Below are positions 36,138 to 44,509 of a DNA stretch of 64,000 bases, one piece after another. The stretch comes from Bacilli bacterium (GTDB lineage Bacteria > Bacillota_I > Bacilli_A > ML615J-28 > CAG-313): positions 1 to 64,000 of the forward strand of contig JAFQFT010000026.1 of the NCBI GenBank assembly GCA_017398545.1, read 5' to 3'. The notes beneath the pieces were generated by a model. The model did not search any database, was not told the DNA's origin, and saw nothing but the letters and a program-made list of their open reading frames with translations. A program made the translations under genes and the position numbers. How positions within the stretch are numbered: position 1 is the stretch's first letter; the number at the start of each line of letters is the position of its first letter.

Positions 36138-36896
36138 TTCTATTGGTTCTATACTACCATTAAATTTTTCATCATAATGAACTTTCCACAAATAAAGTCC
36201 TTGTGGAGCAGCAACAAACGGAGCTAAGCGACGCTCTTTACCATCTAATATTCTTTTGATATCTTCTGGTTTAAAACGTCCTTCTCCTACCTTTAACATT
36301 AATGCAACAATAATTCTCACCATATTATACATAAATCCATCACCAACAATAGCGAATTCTAAAATACCTTTATCCACAGTCAAAGTGAACGATTCAATTG
36401 TTCTTACTGTATTTTTAGTTATTTTATTTTTAGAGAAACTTTTAAAATCATGAGTACCAACAATATATTCCATTGCAAGTCTAATATTATTTATATTTAT
36501 ACGATCATGAAAGAACAACATATAATTACTTTTTAATGGATCAAATTCATTAATAGAAACTAAATATCTATATTCTTTTTTAATAGCACTTTTTCTTGAA
36601 TGAAATTCATTTGGAACAAATCTTATTTCTTTTATATATATATGTGGAAAAATATGTTTATTTAAAACTTTTCTTAAATTTTCACACGGTATTAATTGAT
36701 CACTATCAAAATGAACAACTTGACCTTTTGCATGAACAAACGCATCAGTTCTTCCTGCACCATGAATAACAATTTTAGTTTTAAAAATTATTGCTAACTT
36801 CTCTTCTAACACTTGTTGTACACTTATTTCATCAGGTTGACGTTGAAACCCATGGAAGAAACTTCCATCATAACTTACTATCATTTTATAACGCAT
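36132..36896 (-). CDS. truA: tRNA pseudouridine(38-40) synthase TruA
   Basis: TruA makes pseudouridine at positions 38-40 of the anticodon arm. The catalytic Asp is in GAGRTDAFVHAKGQVVHF, and YDGSFFHGFQRQP and the C-terminal FMYNMVRIIV are present. The 254 residues are normal. It follows ecfT in the standard Bacillota order. Confidence 0.96.
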   Translation of the reverse strand: MRYKMIVSYDGSFFHGFQRQPDEISVQQVLEEKLAIIFKTKIVIHGAGRTDAFVHAKGQVVHFDSDQLIPCENLRKVLNKHIFPHIYIKEIRFVPNEFHSRKSAIKKEYRYLVSINEFDPLKSNYMLFFHDRININNIRLAMEYIVGTHDFKSFSKNKITKNTVRTIESFTLTVDKGILEFAIVGDGFMYNMVRIIVALMLKVGEGRFKPEDIKRILDGKERRLAPFVAAPQGLYLWKVHYDEKFNGSIEPIEK

Positions 36897-37891
36897 TATA
36901 TCACCTTTATTATAATTATTGTCGCAAAAATAATCAATGTAATTATAAAACTAAATAAGTCACTTAAACCAAATTTCATAATATTAAGTTTTGTTCTAGG
37001 CGCACCAGGAATATAACCACGCGCTTCCATTGCATCAGCTAAATCTGCTGCTCTTTTAAACGATATTACTAACATCGGAATAAGTAAGGAAATAATTTGA
37101 CTAATTTGTTCTTTAAGTGTTCCTTCTTTAAAATCAACCCCACGACTTGATTGTGCTTTTAAAATCTTTTGTGTTTCATTAAATAATGTTGGAATAAATC
37201 TTAAAGCCAAACTTATAATCATTGCAAAAATACTTACATTAATTTTTAAATAAGTAAGTGGATGTAAGTACCATTCAATTGCACTTGTTAAATCAGTAGG
37301 TTTAGTTGTAAGTGTAAGAACTGTTGATAACATTATTACTAAGAATATTCTAGTAAAGAAGAAGGATCCGTTATATAACCCATCTTCATATAATTTCAAC
37401 TTAAATGAACCAAAACTAAATCCTAAATCATAAGTTAATAAATAAATAGATAAACAAGTTAATCCTAAAAATACAAATAATTTTAGAGGGATAAACTTTC
37501 TTAGTAATATAAACAATACAATCCACGCAATAATGATTAAAATACCAACAATACTTAAATTAAGATTCAAATCTAGTAGTAACTTATTATCACCTTGTGG
37601 TGTTAAAAGTTGAATAATAAATGTAAAAATAAATAAGAATGCAAGTTGTTTTAAACTGTTAAGATACTTTATAAGAGATATTTTTGTAAACAATACAATC
37701 ATTAAAATAATTACAGCAAAACCACCAAGCATTATAAACGAAGCAGTTCTACCAAAACTATTATTAAGTGGCTTAGGAATTAAAAATACCGCAATCATTA
37801 ATAACATTAGTGATAATAGTTTTGTTCTTGGATCTAACTTATGAATAATACTTTTACCATCTACATATTGACCAAGAGCTATATTATTCAT
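36896..37891 (-). CDS. ecfT: ECF transporter transmembrane subunit EcfT
   Basis: EcfT couples the EcfA1A2 ATPases to interchangeable S-components for vitamin and micronutrient uptake. The 331-residue protein has five or more TM segments, the N-terminal GQYVDGKSIIHKLDPRTKLL and the coupling motifs with Ala-Arg-Gly (QSSRG, EARGY). I start at the ATG at 37891 (AGGAGG upstream). It overlaps ecfA2 by 8 bases. No S-component gene is in this window. Confidence 0.93.
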   Translation of the reverse strand: MNNIALGQYVDGKSIIHKLDPRTKLLSLMLLMIAVFLIPKPLNNSFGRTASFIMLGGFAVIILMIVLFTKISLIKYLNSLKQLAFLFIFTFIIQLLTPQGDNKLLLDLNLNLSIVGILIIIAWIVLFILLRKFIPLKLFVFLGLTCLSIYLLTYDLGFSFGSFKLKLYEDGLYNGSFFFTRIFLVIMLSTVLTLTTKPTDLTSAIEWYLHPLTYLKINVSIFAMIISLALRFIPTLFNETQKILKAQSSRGVDFKEGTLKEQISQIISLLIPMLVISFKRAADLADAMEARGYIPGAPRTKLNIMKFGLSDLFSFIITLIIFATIIIIKVI

Positions 37892-38831
37892 ATATGTCAC
37901 CTCCTAATATCACAGTTTCAAGTTCTTCTTTTGATAAAGGAAGGTGTGTATAATTAATAAGACCTCGTTCTTTTAATTTAACTGCTAAACTACTTGAAGT
38001 TGGTAAATCAAGATTAAACTTATGTAAACGATCAATATCTTCAAATAAATCCCTTTTATTACCATCAAATACAACATTACCTTGATCCATTACAATTACA
38101 CGTTTAGCATATTTTCCTACAACATTCATATCATGTGTAATCATTATAATTGTTTTAGAAGTTTCTTTTTGAATACTAACTAGTAAATTCATTAACTCAT
38201 CTTTACCTTTAGGATCAAGCCCAACAGTAGGTTCATCAAGTACAATAATATCAGGATTAAGAGCTAGAATTCCTGCAATTGCAACTCTTCTCATTTGGCC
38301 TCCTGATAGACTAAATGGACTTTTTTCAAGAACATCTTTTGGAAGACCAACAATATTACACGCATGTTTTGCAGCACGTCTTGCTTCATCATCGGATAAT
38401 CCAAAGTTTTTAGGACCAAACATTACATCTTTTAAAACAGTAGATTCAAATAATTGGTATTCAGGAAATTGAAATACAAGACCAATATGCTTTCTTAAAA
38501 CTTTTAAATTACTAGAATATACTATTTTATTTCCACGCGCAAATAGTTTTTTATTATCAATAAAATTATATTTTAATCTATTCTTTTTTGTATTTAATTT
38601 GTACGGATGTTTCACTACTTTTACAACGTTTTTATCAAAGACAGTGATTTGACCAGATGTTGGAAGTAGTAGTGCATTCATATTTTGAACAAGAGTGCTT
38701 TTACCACTACCAGTATGTCCTAAAATACAAATAAATTCATCTTTAGAAGATATATCTAAAGATACTTCTTTTAATGTTAGAGGTGCGTTATATGAGTATT
38801 TATAACTTACTCGTTGAAAGTTAATTCCCAT
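37884..38831 (-). CDS. ecfA2: ECF transporter ATPase EcfA2
   Basis: This is the second ATPase of the energizing module. Walker A is GHTGSGKST, Q-loop region GLVFQFPEYQLF, signature FSLSGGQMRR, Walker B IIVLDEPTVGLD, H-loop MITHDM. At 315 residues it is longer than usual (about 285) because of an insertion of roughly 35-40 residues between Walker A and the Q-loop (about 66-100, rich in Lys, Asn and Val). It overlaps ecfA1 by 25 bases. Confidence 0.94.
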   Translation of the reverse strand: MGINFQRVSYKYSYNAPLTLKEVSLDISSKDEFICILGHTGSGKSTLVQNMNALLLPTSGQITVFDKNVVKVVKHPYKLNTKKNRLKYNFIDNKKLFARGNKIVYSSNLKVLRKHIGLVFQFPEYQLFESTVLKDVMFGPKNFGLSDDEARRAAKHACNIVGLPKDVLEKSPFSLSGGQMRRVAIAGILALNPDIIVLDEPTVGLDPKGKDELMNLLVSIQKETSKTIIMITHDMNVVGKYAKRVIVMDQGNVVFDGNKRDLFEDIDRLHKFNLDLPTSSSLAVKLKERGLINYTHLPLSKEELETVILGGDIYE

Positions 38832-39616
38832 AGTGCTTCCTCTATTTCCTTTTTATTTTTATATTCTTTATTCTTTAAGTTATGAATAATTGATACACTT
38901 TCCATAGTTTTTAATCCGCTTGCCTCTAACACTTCAATCTTCTTAAAAACTTCTTTAGGTGTACCATCTGTTACAACTTCACCACTATTTAAAACAACTA
39001 TTCTATCTGCATAACTTGCTTCTTCTAAGTTATGTGTAATAACTATAATAGTTTTGTTATTTTCATTTTTTATTTTCTTGATCATTTCATTAACTTCTTT
39101 AGTTCCTTTTGGATCTAGCATTGAAGTTGATTCATCAAATATCATAAGTTCAGATTCCATTGCAAGTGCACCAGCAATAGCAACACGTTGTTTTTGACCA
39201 CCTGATAATTCTTCTGGAGCATGATCAATAAAGTCCTCCATACTTACTAAACGTAAATACTTTTGAATTCTATTTAATATTTCTTCGCGTGGTAATTGTT
39301 TATTCTCTAATCCAAACGCAATATCATCTTTTACAGTAACACCAACAAATTGATTATCAGGATTTTGAAATATAATACTCATATGATTACGACATTCTTC
39401 AATAGTATCCATATTAAGTACTTTATCGTTCAAATATATTTCTCCCTTTTCAACTTCTAAAAGCCCCATCATGATTTTTGCGATAGTACTTTTACCACTT
39501 CCATTATGACCTAGTATTGCTACCATTTCACCATCATTAATTGTTAAATTAAAATTCTTTAATACAACACTTTCTTCATCATAAGCAAAGCTTACATTAT
39601 TAAATCTAACCTTCAT
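38807..39616 (-). CDS. ecfA1: ECF transporter ATPase EcfA1
   Basis: This is the first ATPase of the ECF module. Walker A is GHNGSGKST, Q-loop IIFQNPDNQF, signature ELSGGQKQRVAIA, Walker B LMIFDESTSMLD, H-loop VITHNL. The 269-residue length is normal. In Bacillota ecfA1 usually follows rplQ directly; here it has its own promoter because 12.6 kb of other DNA intervenes. Confidence 0.95.
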   Translation of the reverse strand: MKVRFNNVSFAYDEESVVLKNFNLTINDGEMVAILGHNGSGKSTIAKIMMGLLEVEKGEIYLNDKVLNMDTIEECRNHMSIIFQNPDNQFVGVTVKDDIAFGLENKQLPREEILNRIQKYLRLVSMEDFIDHAPEELSGGQKQRVAIAGALAMESELMIFDESTSMLDPKGTKEVNEMIKKIKNENNKTIIVITHNLEEASYADRIVVLNSGEVVTDGTPKEVFKKIEVLEASGLKTMESVSIIHNLKNKEYKNKKEIEEALWELTFNE

Positions 39617-39653
39617 GTGGAACTCCTTTCTTTATTTCTAATCATTATTATAT

Positions 39654-39682
39654 AGTATACCATATTTTCAATTATTATTCAA
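39654..39682 (-). promoter_or_regulatory. promoter of the ecfA1-ecfA2-ecfT-truA operon
   Basis: TTGAAT (39682-39677), 17-base spacer ending TGG, TATACT (39659-39654). It directly follows the island's terminator. Confidence 0.75.
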
Positions 39683-39701
39683 TTGCAATGAAAGATAAAA
39701 A

Positions 39702-39729
39702 AGGTATTATCCCAAATTAGATAACACCT
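39702..39729 (-). terminator. terminator of the ATPase/HEPN operon
   Basis: AGGTATTATC / GATAACACCT (one wobble on the minus strand) followed by TTTTTT, 30 bases after the HEPN stop. It marks the left border of the accessory island. Confidence 0.75.
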
Positions 39730-39759
39730 AGTAAAGTTTTTGCATTTATAAATTATATT

Positions 39760-40470
39760 CTATTCATTCGATTTAGATACCGCAAAATGATGTATAGTTT
39801 CTACAAAATGTTTTATAGCATTTATATTATACAGAACATATTCTTTTGTAATATCATTTTGAACAGCATTAAAGTGATTCCTATCCGATTGATGAGCAAT
39901 TTCGTTTCTTCTTGTAAATAAATCTTTTATTAATTTTTTTCCATCTACTAGATTTCCATCATTATTATAATATTTCTCAAATGATAATGTTACAACATTT
40001 TCAAACTCTATCCCTAATAAATTTAACTGATCTTTCATTGAATCAAATGAAATATATACTTCCCTTTTTATTTTCTCATTAATATATTCTAATAGCCACT
40101 CTATAGATTCAGGTTTCTTTATTGCTTCATCGATTAATTTCATATCAACTTTTAAGTTATAGTATCGTTCTGTTTTAGGCCATTCTCCAATAAATATTTT
40201 AGAAATCCCACATTTAGTTAACTCATGTAAATAAAAATCTAAGGCACTTTCTAAGAAAACTATCTGAGATCGTAAAATACTTTTACTCGTTGATACTTGA
40301 TTATTTTTCATCATTTCATCAGAAATAATAATATTTTGTTCTATATTAATTATATTTTCATCAAAATGTGATTTAATTTCTTCTAATTTAAATTCAACAA
40401 TATTTTGTTTAACTTCAATTTTAGAACGTTGCTCTTCAATTCTTGTTGATAATGATAAATCTCTATCCAT
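39760..40470 (-). CDS. HEPN-domain protein (MAE_28990-like), putative toxin of a two-gene defence system
   Basis: The 236-residue protein is helical and has the HEPN RNase motif Rx4H in FTRRNEIAHQSDRNHF (R-N-E-I-A-H) near residue 190. It opens with STRIEEQRSKIEVKQN. This resembles the MAE_28990/RiboL-PSP group of HEPN nucleases. Such proteins are RNases that often pair with an AAA ATPase, as they do here: the ATPase stop lies 23 bases upstream. I infer an abortive-infection (RNA-cleaving) effector controlled by the ATPase; this is not shown directly. Confidence 0.7.
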   Translation of the reverse strand: MDRDLSLSTRIEEQRSKIEVKQNIVEFKLEEIKSHFDENIINIEQNIIISDEMMKNNQVSTSKSILRSQIVFLESALDFYLHELTKCGISKIFIGEWPKTERYYNLKVDMKLIDEAIKKPESIEWLLEYINEKIKREVYISFDSMKDQLNLLGIEFENVVTLSFEKYYNNDGNLVDGKKLIKDLFTRRNEIAHQSDRNHFNAVQNDITKEYVLYNINAIKHFVETIHHFAVSKSNE

Positions 40471-40493
40471 AACATATCCTCCAGTCCCTATAA

Positions 40494-41747
40494 TTACTCT
40501 TTTGCCAAAGATTCCATACTTTCGTTTAACATTGGAATCGCTCCATATTTTCCTGAAATATATCCTTTTAATATATTTTCATCTTTTCTAACGTTTTTTA
40601 TTTCTGCTAAAGAATACAGATCAGTAGACCTATCCGTTTTTTTCAATTCTGTAAACCAAATTTGATCTCTTCTAAATAAATCAAGTTTTAACAAACTTGT
40701 GTCATGTGTTGTAGAAATTATTTGTGGAAATTCATCACTTATCATTTTAGTTGTTTTAAAAAACTCAAACATTTTGTATACAATAGACTCATGTAAACTT
40801 GTTTCAATTTCATCACATATCAAAACTTTACCTTTTAAAATTATTTCAATAAATGGACATACAAATTCAATTAATTTTTTTATCCCCTTAGATTCTTCTT
40901 TTAATAAATCAACTGAAAATTGATCATACATAACTTGAGCATTTATTAATGTTGTATTTTGTTTTATTATTTCTAATTTATCTTGATCTGATAAAAATGT
41001 TGGAAGATCATTTTCTTTTAATTGTGTTCCTTTAATATTAATATTTAAGTCTTTTATTCCAGTACCAAAATATTTTAATAATTTTAAAACATTTTGTTTA
41101 ACTTTAGAATTTGCTTGTATTGTTTTTAAAGAATAACCCATCCACGAATTACTCATATGTTCATTTGAATAAACAACTAGTTCATCTCTAAAAAAATTAA
41201 ACACATTCATAATATCAACAATTTGACTGAAATTTGCAGCACAAGATAATAATAATTTATTAGGTTTTAATGCTGATTTACAAAGTTCAAATTTATTTTT
41301 ATATTTATCTCCAGGAAAAATATTTTCTTCTTGTCTTTCGTATATTTTTTGCTGTCTTCCATTTGGAAAAACATATAAAAATTCTTCTTTAATTAAACAT
41401 TTATTTAAAGTAAAGCCAAAAGCATATCTTATACCTTTGGTTATAAATTGCATAAAATAAACACTATCATCATTTAATGATAATAATTTATGAGTTTCCT
41501 GTCTTAATGGTTTACCAGGTTGATAATTAAGACTGTCAATGACCATAGTTTTCATAAAACTTATTGCATCTACAAAATTACTTTTACCAGATCCATTAGC
41601 ACCATATATTATTGCACTGTTTAATACTTTATTATTACCATACTCAAATAAAGTATCCTCATCCGTATCATCTTTTCCTGCTATCATAGAAAACATAATT
41701 TTATTTTTTATAGATTTATGATTTGAACACGAAAATTCTAATAACAT
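40494..41747 (-). CDS. AAA (OLD/RloA-like) ATPase of a putative defence system
   Basis: The 417-residue protein is an SMC/ABC-like AAA_15/AAA_21 ATPase: Walker A IIYGANGSGKSNFVD (about 47-54), signature-like region, Walker B KVLICDEIETSLHESIV and the switch His in ISTTHDTSLL. It opens with MLLEFSCSNHKSIKNKI. I start at the ATG at 41747 (AAAGGAAG upstream); a longer frame is upstream leader. With the HEPN gene it forms a two-gene unit of the type seen in phage defence. It has its own strong promoter. Confidence 0.82.
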   Translation of the reverse strand: MLLEFSCSNHKSIKNKIMFSMIAGKDDTDEDTLFEYGNNKVLNSAIIYGANGSGKSNFVDAISFMKTMVIDSLNYQPGKPLRQETHKLLSLNDDSVYFMQFITKGIRYAFGFTLNKCLIKEEFLYVFPNGRQQKIYERQEENIFPGDKYKNKFELCKSALKPNKLLLSCAANFSQIVDIMNVFNFFRDELVVYSNEHMSNSWMGYSLKTIQANSKVKQNVLKLLKYFGTGIKDLNINIKGTQLKENDLPTFLSDQDKLEIIKQNTTLINAQVMYDQFSVDLLKEESKGIKKLIEFVCPFIEIILKGKVLICDEIETSLHESIVYKMFEFFKTTKMISDEFPQIISTTHDTSLLKLDLFRRDQIWFTELKKTDRSTDLYSLAEIKNVRKDENILKGYISGKYGAIPMLNESMESLAKE

Positions 41748-41774
41748 ACTTTTACTTCCTTTCCAATCAATATT

Positions 41775-41804
41775 ATTATACCATAATTTTAACTGTTTTG
41801 TCAA
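41775..41804 (-). promoter_or_regulatory. promoter of the ATPase/HEPN operon
   Basis: TTGACA (41804-41799), 18-base spacer ending TGG, TATAAT (41780-41775). The rest of the gene-free stretch to 42007 is AT-rich with nothing else recognisable. Confidence 0.8.
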
Positions 41805-42007
41805 AAGATTTTGTGAAATTTTTGCAAATTTTGATTATAAAACATCAATTTTGAATGTTTTAACTATTATTAGTATATTTTGTTATTAAAAAATTATTCA
41901 TAAAATTTAAATTGAATTAAAGAATTATAAAAAATTTTTTAAATATCAATATATTTCCTTCTTTATATAATTGCATTATAAAATTTAGCTATTATATATA
42001 TACAAAT

Positions 42008-42048
42008 TTGCTCAAGTAAGTATGAAAAAATCATACTTTCTTGAGCAA
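42008..42048 (-). terminator. long-stem terminator
   Basis: An 18-bp stem with one mismatch (TTGCTCAAGTAAGTATGA / TCATACTTTCTTGAGCAA, loop AAAAA) lies just after the stop at 42059 and ends the two-gene operon 43227/42059. The T-run is weak. Confidence 0.7.
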
Positions 42049-42058
42049 ATCAACACAT

Positions 42059-43201
42059 TTAATTATTTTTTGTAAGAAGCGCATATAGAAATTCAATTTG
42101 TTCTTCTAGTTTATTTACCACTAATTCATAGCGTTCACATAGTTGATCTACTAAATCTTCTCCATATAAAACAAATTGTTCAAAATCATCCATATCATTA
42201 TTTAATATGCTTTCATACAACACAAGATAATAATCTCCGAGATTTTCGTTATTCTCATTAATATCACCAAAATATTCAATAATATCTCTTACTATACCCG
42301 CATAATATATCAAGTCTTTGTATTTAATAACATATTCTATTCCATATATATCATTTACTTTATCTAATTCAATTAACCACACATCATATAAATGAGTTAA
42401 TTCAATAAGATACGCTTTAATAACATTTACACTGTTATCACCTAATATTTCCTCATTAGATACTCTTGAATATTGTAATTTTAATATTACACTCTCAAGT
42501 TTAAATATTTTATTATATAACGATATATCATTCTTTTTTATTAATTTAATTAATTCTTCATAACTCCCCATATTATTTAAAAAATTATTAAACATTTCTT
42601 GAACATAATTATCTTGTTCTTGTTCAAAATTTTGATTATAACTAATTTTTCCAAAAACAACACTATATAGTTGTTGAAATAAAAGAGAACTAGATACAAA
42701 ATCCTTATACTCTGAATTAAGACTATATTCTTTTCTAGCTAAGTCAGCTTCTAAATTTTCAGTTACTTCCTCCTTATTATATATAATATTTTTTAATTCA
42801 GCTAGTTCCATTTCATATTTATCATATTCTAAATCATTTGCTTTCAAGAAAATAATTAAGTCTTCCAATAAGATAATATATTCCATGATATATATATAAC
42901 TATTAAATAATTTACTATCAGATTCTAAAACATCATAGAAAACATTATTTATAAAAGTTATTATTTGTTTGATTCTATTAAAGATTTTACTAACATAATC
43001 TAAATTCTCAAAAAAATCATTATAACTTTCATCAATACTAATATTTTCATATTCTTCATAATAATATTGAAATACATCAATAATATTTTGCAGCAAAATA
43101 TTAAAATCATCACATTGTCTTTCAATATTATCTATTAAATCTTTTACTGATTGATAATAATTTAAAAATTCAATATATTTTAATTCTACTTCTTTTTTCA
43201 T
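42059..43201 (-). CDS. acidic all-helical protein, unknown function
   Basis: The 380-residue protein is very rich in Glu, Asp, Ile, Leu, Asn and Tyr, predicted nearly all helical with coiled-coil-like stretches (MELAELKNIIYNKEEVTENL). It has no Cys, no signal peptide and no TM segment. AAGGGG precedes the ATG. It follows the 43227-44396 gene after 25 bases. Its composition, pattern and length match that protein, so I infer a paralogous pair; the left-edge gene of the window may be a third member. I do not recognise the family. Confidence 0.75.
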   Translation of the reverse strand: MKKEVELKYIEFLNYYQSVKDLIDNIERQCDDFNILLQNIIDVFQYYYEEYENISIDESYNDFFENLDYVSKIFNRIKQIITFINNVFYDVLESDSKLFNSYIYIMEYIILLEDLIIFLKANDLEYDKYEMELAELKNIIYNKEEVTENLEADLARKEYSLNSEYKDFVSSSLLFQQLYSVVFGKISYNQNFEQEQDNYVQEMFNNFLNNMGSYEELIKLIKKNDISLYNKIFKLESVILKLQYSRVSNEEILGDNSVNVIKAYLIELTHLYDVWLIELDKVNDIYGIEYVIKYKDLIYYAGIVRDIIEYFGDINENNENLGDYYLVLYESILNNDMDDFEQFVLYGEDLVDQLCERYELVVNKLEEQIEFLYALLTKNN

Positions 43202-43226
43202 AATATCCCCTTTTAAAAATTAATAA

Positions 43227-44396
43227 TTATATATAATATTCATTACATACATGTGATAGTTTTTCAGATATGTAATTTAAAAATTCTTCCATTGATTCAA
43301 ATTCTAAATTTAAGCATTTAAAAAATTCTATTACCACATTATCTAAAATAAATTCTATTTCTTCTAATGTAATCTCATTTTTACTAATTTGTTGCAGCAA
43401 TTCATAATTTGAAGTATTTAATTGCTCTACCATATCATTTTCTGATATAAACGTACTAGAAAAATATAATACACCAGCTATTTGAATATACTTTACCAAT
43501 TTATTCATTTTATCCAATTCATTATCATCAATGTTTAAGAATTTATATTCATCTTTCAATAATTTTAAAGATTCTAAATATAAAATTGTTAATAAACTAC
43601 TATACAAATAAAAATCAAACCCTAATTTATCACATAACATACTATAATCTAAATCTCTTATTTCAGTTAAATATAAACATTTATCAATTAACTGTTTATA
43701 TTTTAAAATTTCTTTATATAAAATGTTGCTTTTCTTCATTGATAATAACTTTTTATTTACACTTTTTACCATATGACCAACTAAAGTACTAATTTTAAGA
43801 TTTATATCTCCTAATTCAATTTCTTCTTCATTTTCTTCAAAATCTTCTTGTTTTATATACATACGGTATACCGCAAATATTACCATTGATAAAATCTTAG
43901 ATTCATCTAAATCTCTACTTACAGTTTCTAGCGCTAAACTTACATCTTCTTCTTCATCATCACTAAAAAACTCACCTTTTTCAAGTAAACGATCTAAAAA
44001 CTTAATTTTATCATTAATAATATTAATAAAATTCTTATCTTCTAACTCACTATAAAAAGAATCTAATAATTCTTTAAAACAACATCTATAATAAAGAATA
44101 GGAATTAACTCCTCAAAATCATCTTCATCATATATTTCATCTAATTCTACTAACATTAAAATTCTTTCAATGAAGAATTCTACACAAGCTTCTAGATTAT
44201 CATCATCATCTAAATACTCATAGACATATTCTGGAAAACCTTCATCATCTTTATTCTTAAAAAATCCATCTAATAGTATATAACTACCTCCAATAATAGT
44301 TAACGCATTACTACTATTTTCATATAGTCTATTAATAAACTCAGAATACTTATCATAATATTGATAGAACTTTCTTTTTAAACTATCAAAACTCAT
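43227..44396 (-). CDS. acidic all-helical protein, unknown function
   Basis: The 389-residue protein is acidic and helical, with long Asp/Glu-rich stretches (EYVYEYLDDDDNLEACVEFF) and no signal peptide. I start it at the ATG at 44396, with GAGGAGA 8 bases upstream; the ATG at 44411 sits in the ribosome site. It is first in a two-gene operon. The two proteins could form a complex. Nothing in the sequence suggests an enzyme. Confidence 0.75.
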   Translation of the reverse strand: MSFDSLKRKFYQYYDKYSEFINRLYENSSNALTIIGGSYILLDGFFKNKDDEGFPEYVYEYLDDDDNLEACVEFFIERILMLVELDEIYDEDDFEELIPILYYRCCFKELLDSFYSELEDKNFINIINDKIKFLDRLLEKGEFFSDDEEEDVSLALETVSRDLDESKILSMVIFAVYRMYIKQEDFEENEEEIELGDINLKISTLVGHMVKSVNKKLLSMKKSNILYKEILKYKQLIDKCLYLTEIRDLDYSMLCDKLGFDFYLYSSLLTILYLESLKLLKDEYKFLNIDDNELDKMNKLVKYIQIAGVLYFSSTFISENDMVEQLNTSNYELLQQISKNEITLEEIEFILDNVVIEFFKCLNLEFESMEEFLNYISEKLSHVCNEYYI

Positions 44397-44430
44397 ATTG
44401 CTTCTCCTCATATAATATATCTATATATAT

Positions 44431-44459
44431 ATTATATAATAATTAAGTTACTTTGTAAA
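44431..44459 (-). promoter_or_regulatory. promoter of the two acidic helical proteins
   Basis: TTTACA (44459-44454), 17-base spacer, TATAAT (44436-44431), about 35 bases before the ATG at 44396. Confidence 0.7.
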
Positions 44460-44475
44460 TTTATTAAAGAAAAAA

Positions 44476-44499
44476 GGTTTTAGGAATATTCCTAAAACC
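44476..44499 (-). terminator. terminator of the 777-aa secreted protein gene
   Basis: A perfect 24-nt palindrome, GGTTTTAGGAAT / ATTCCTAAAACC, followed by TTTTTTC on the minus strand. Confidence 0.85.
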
Positions 44500-44509
44500 A
44501 AATTTTCTA

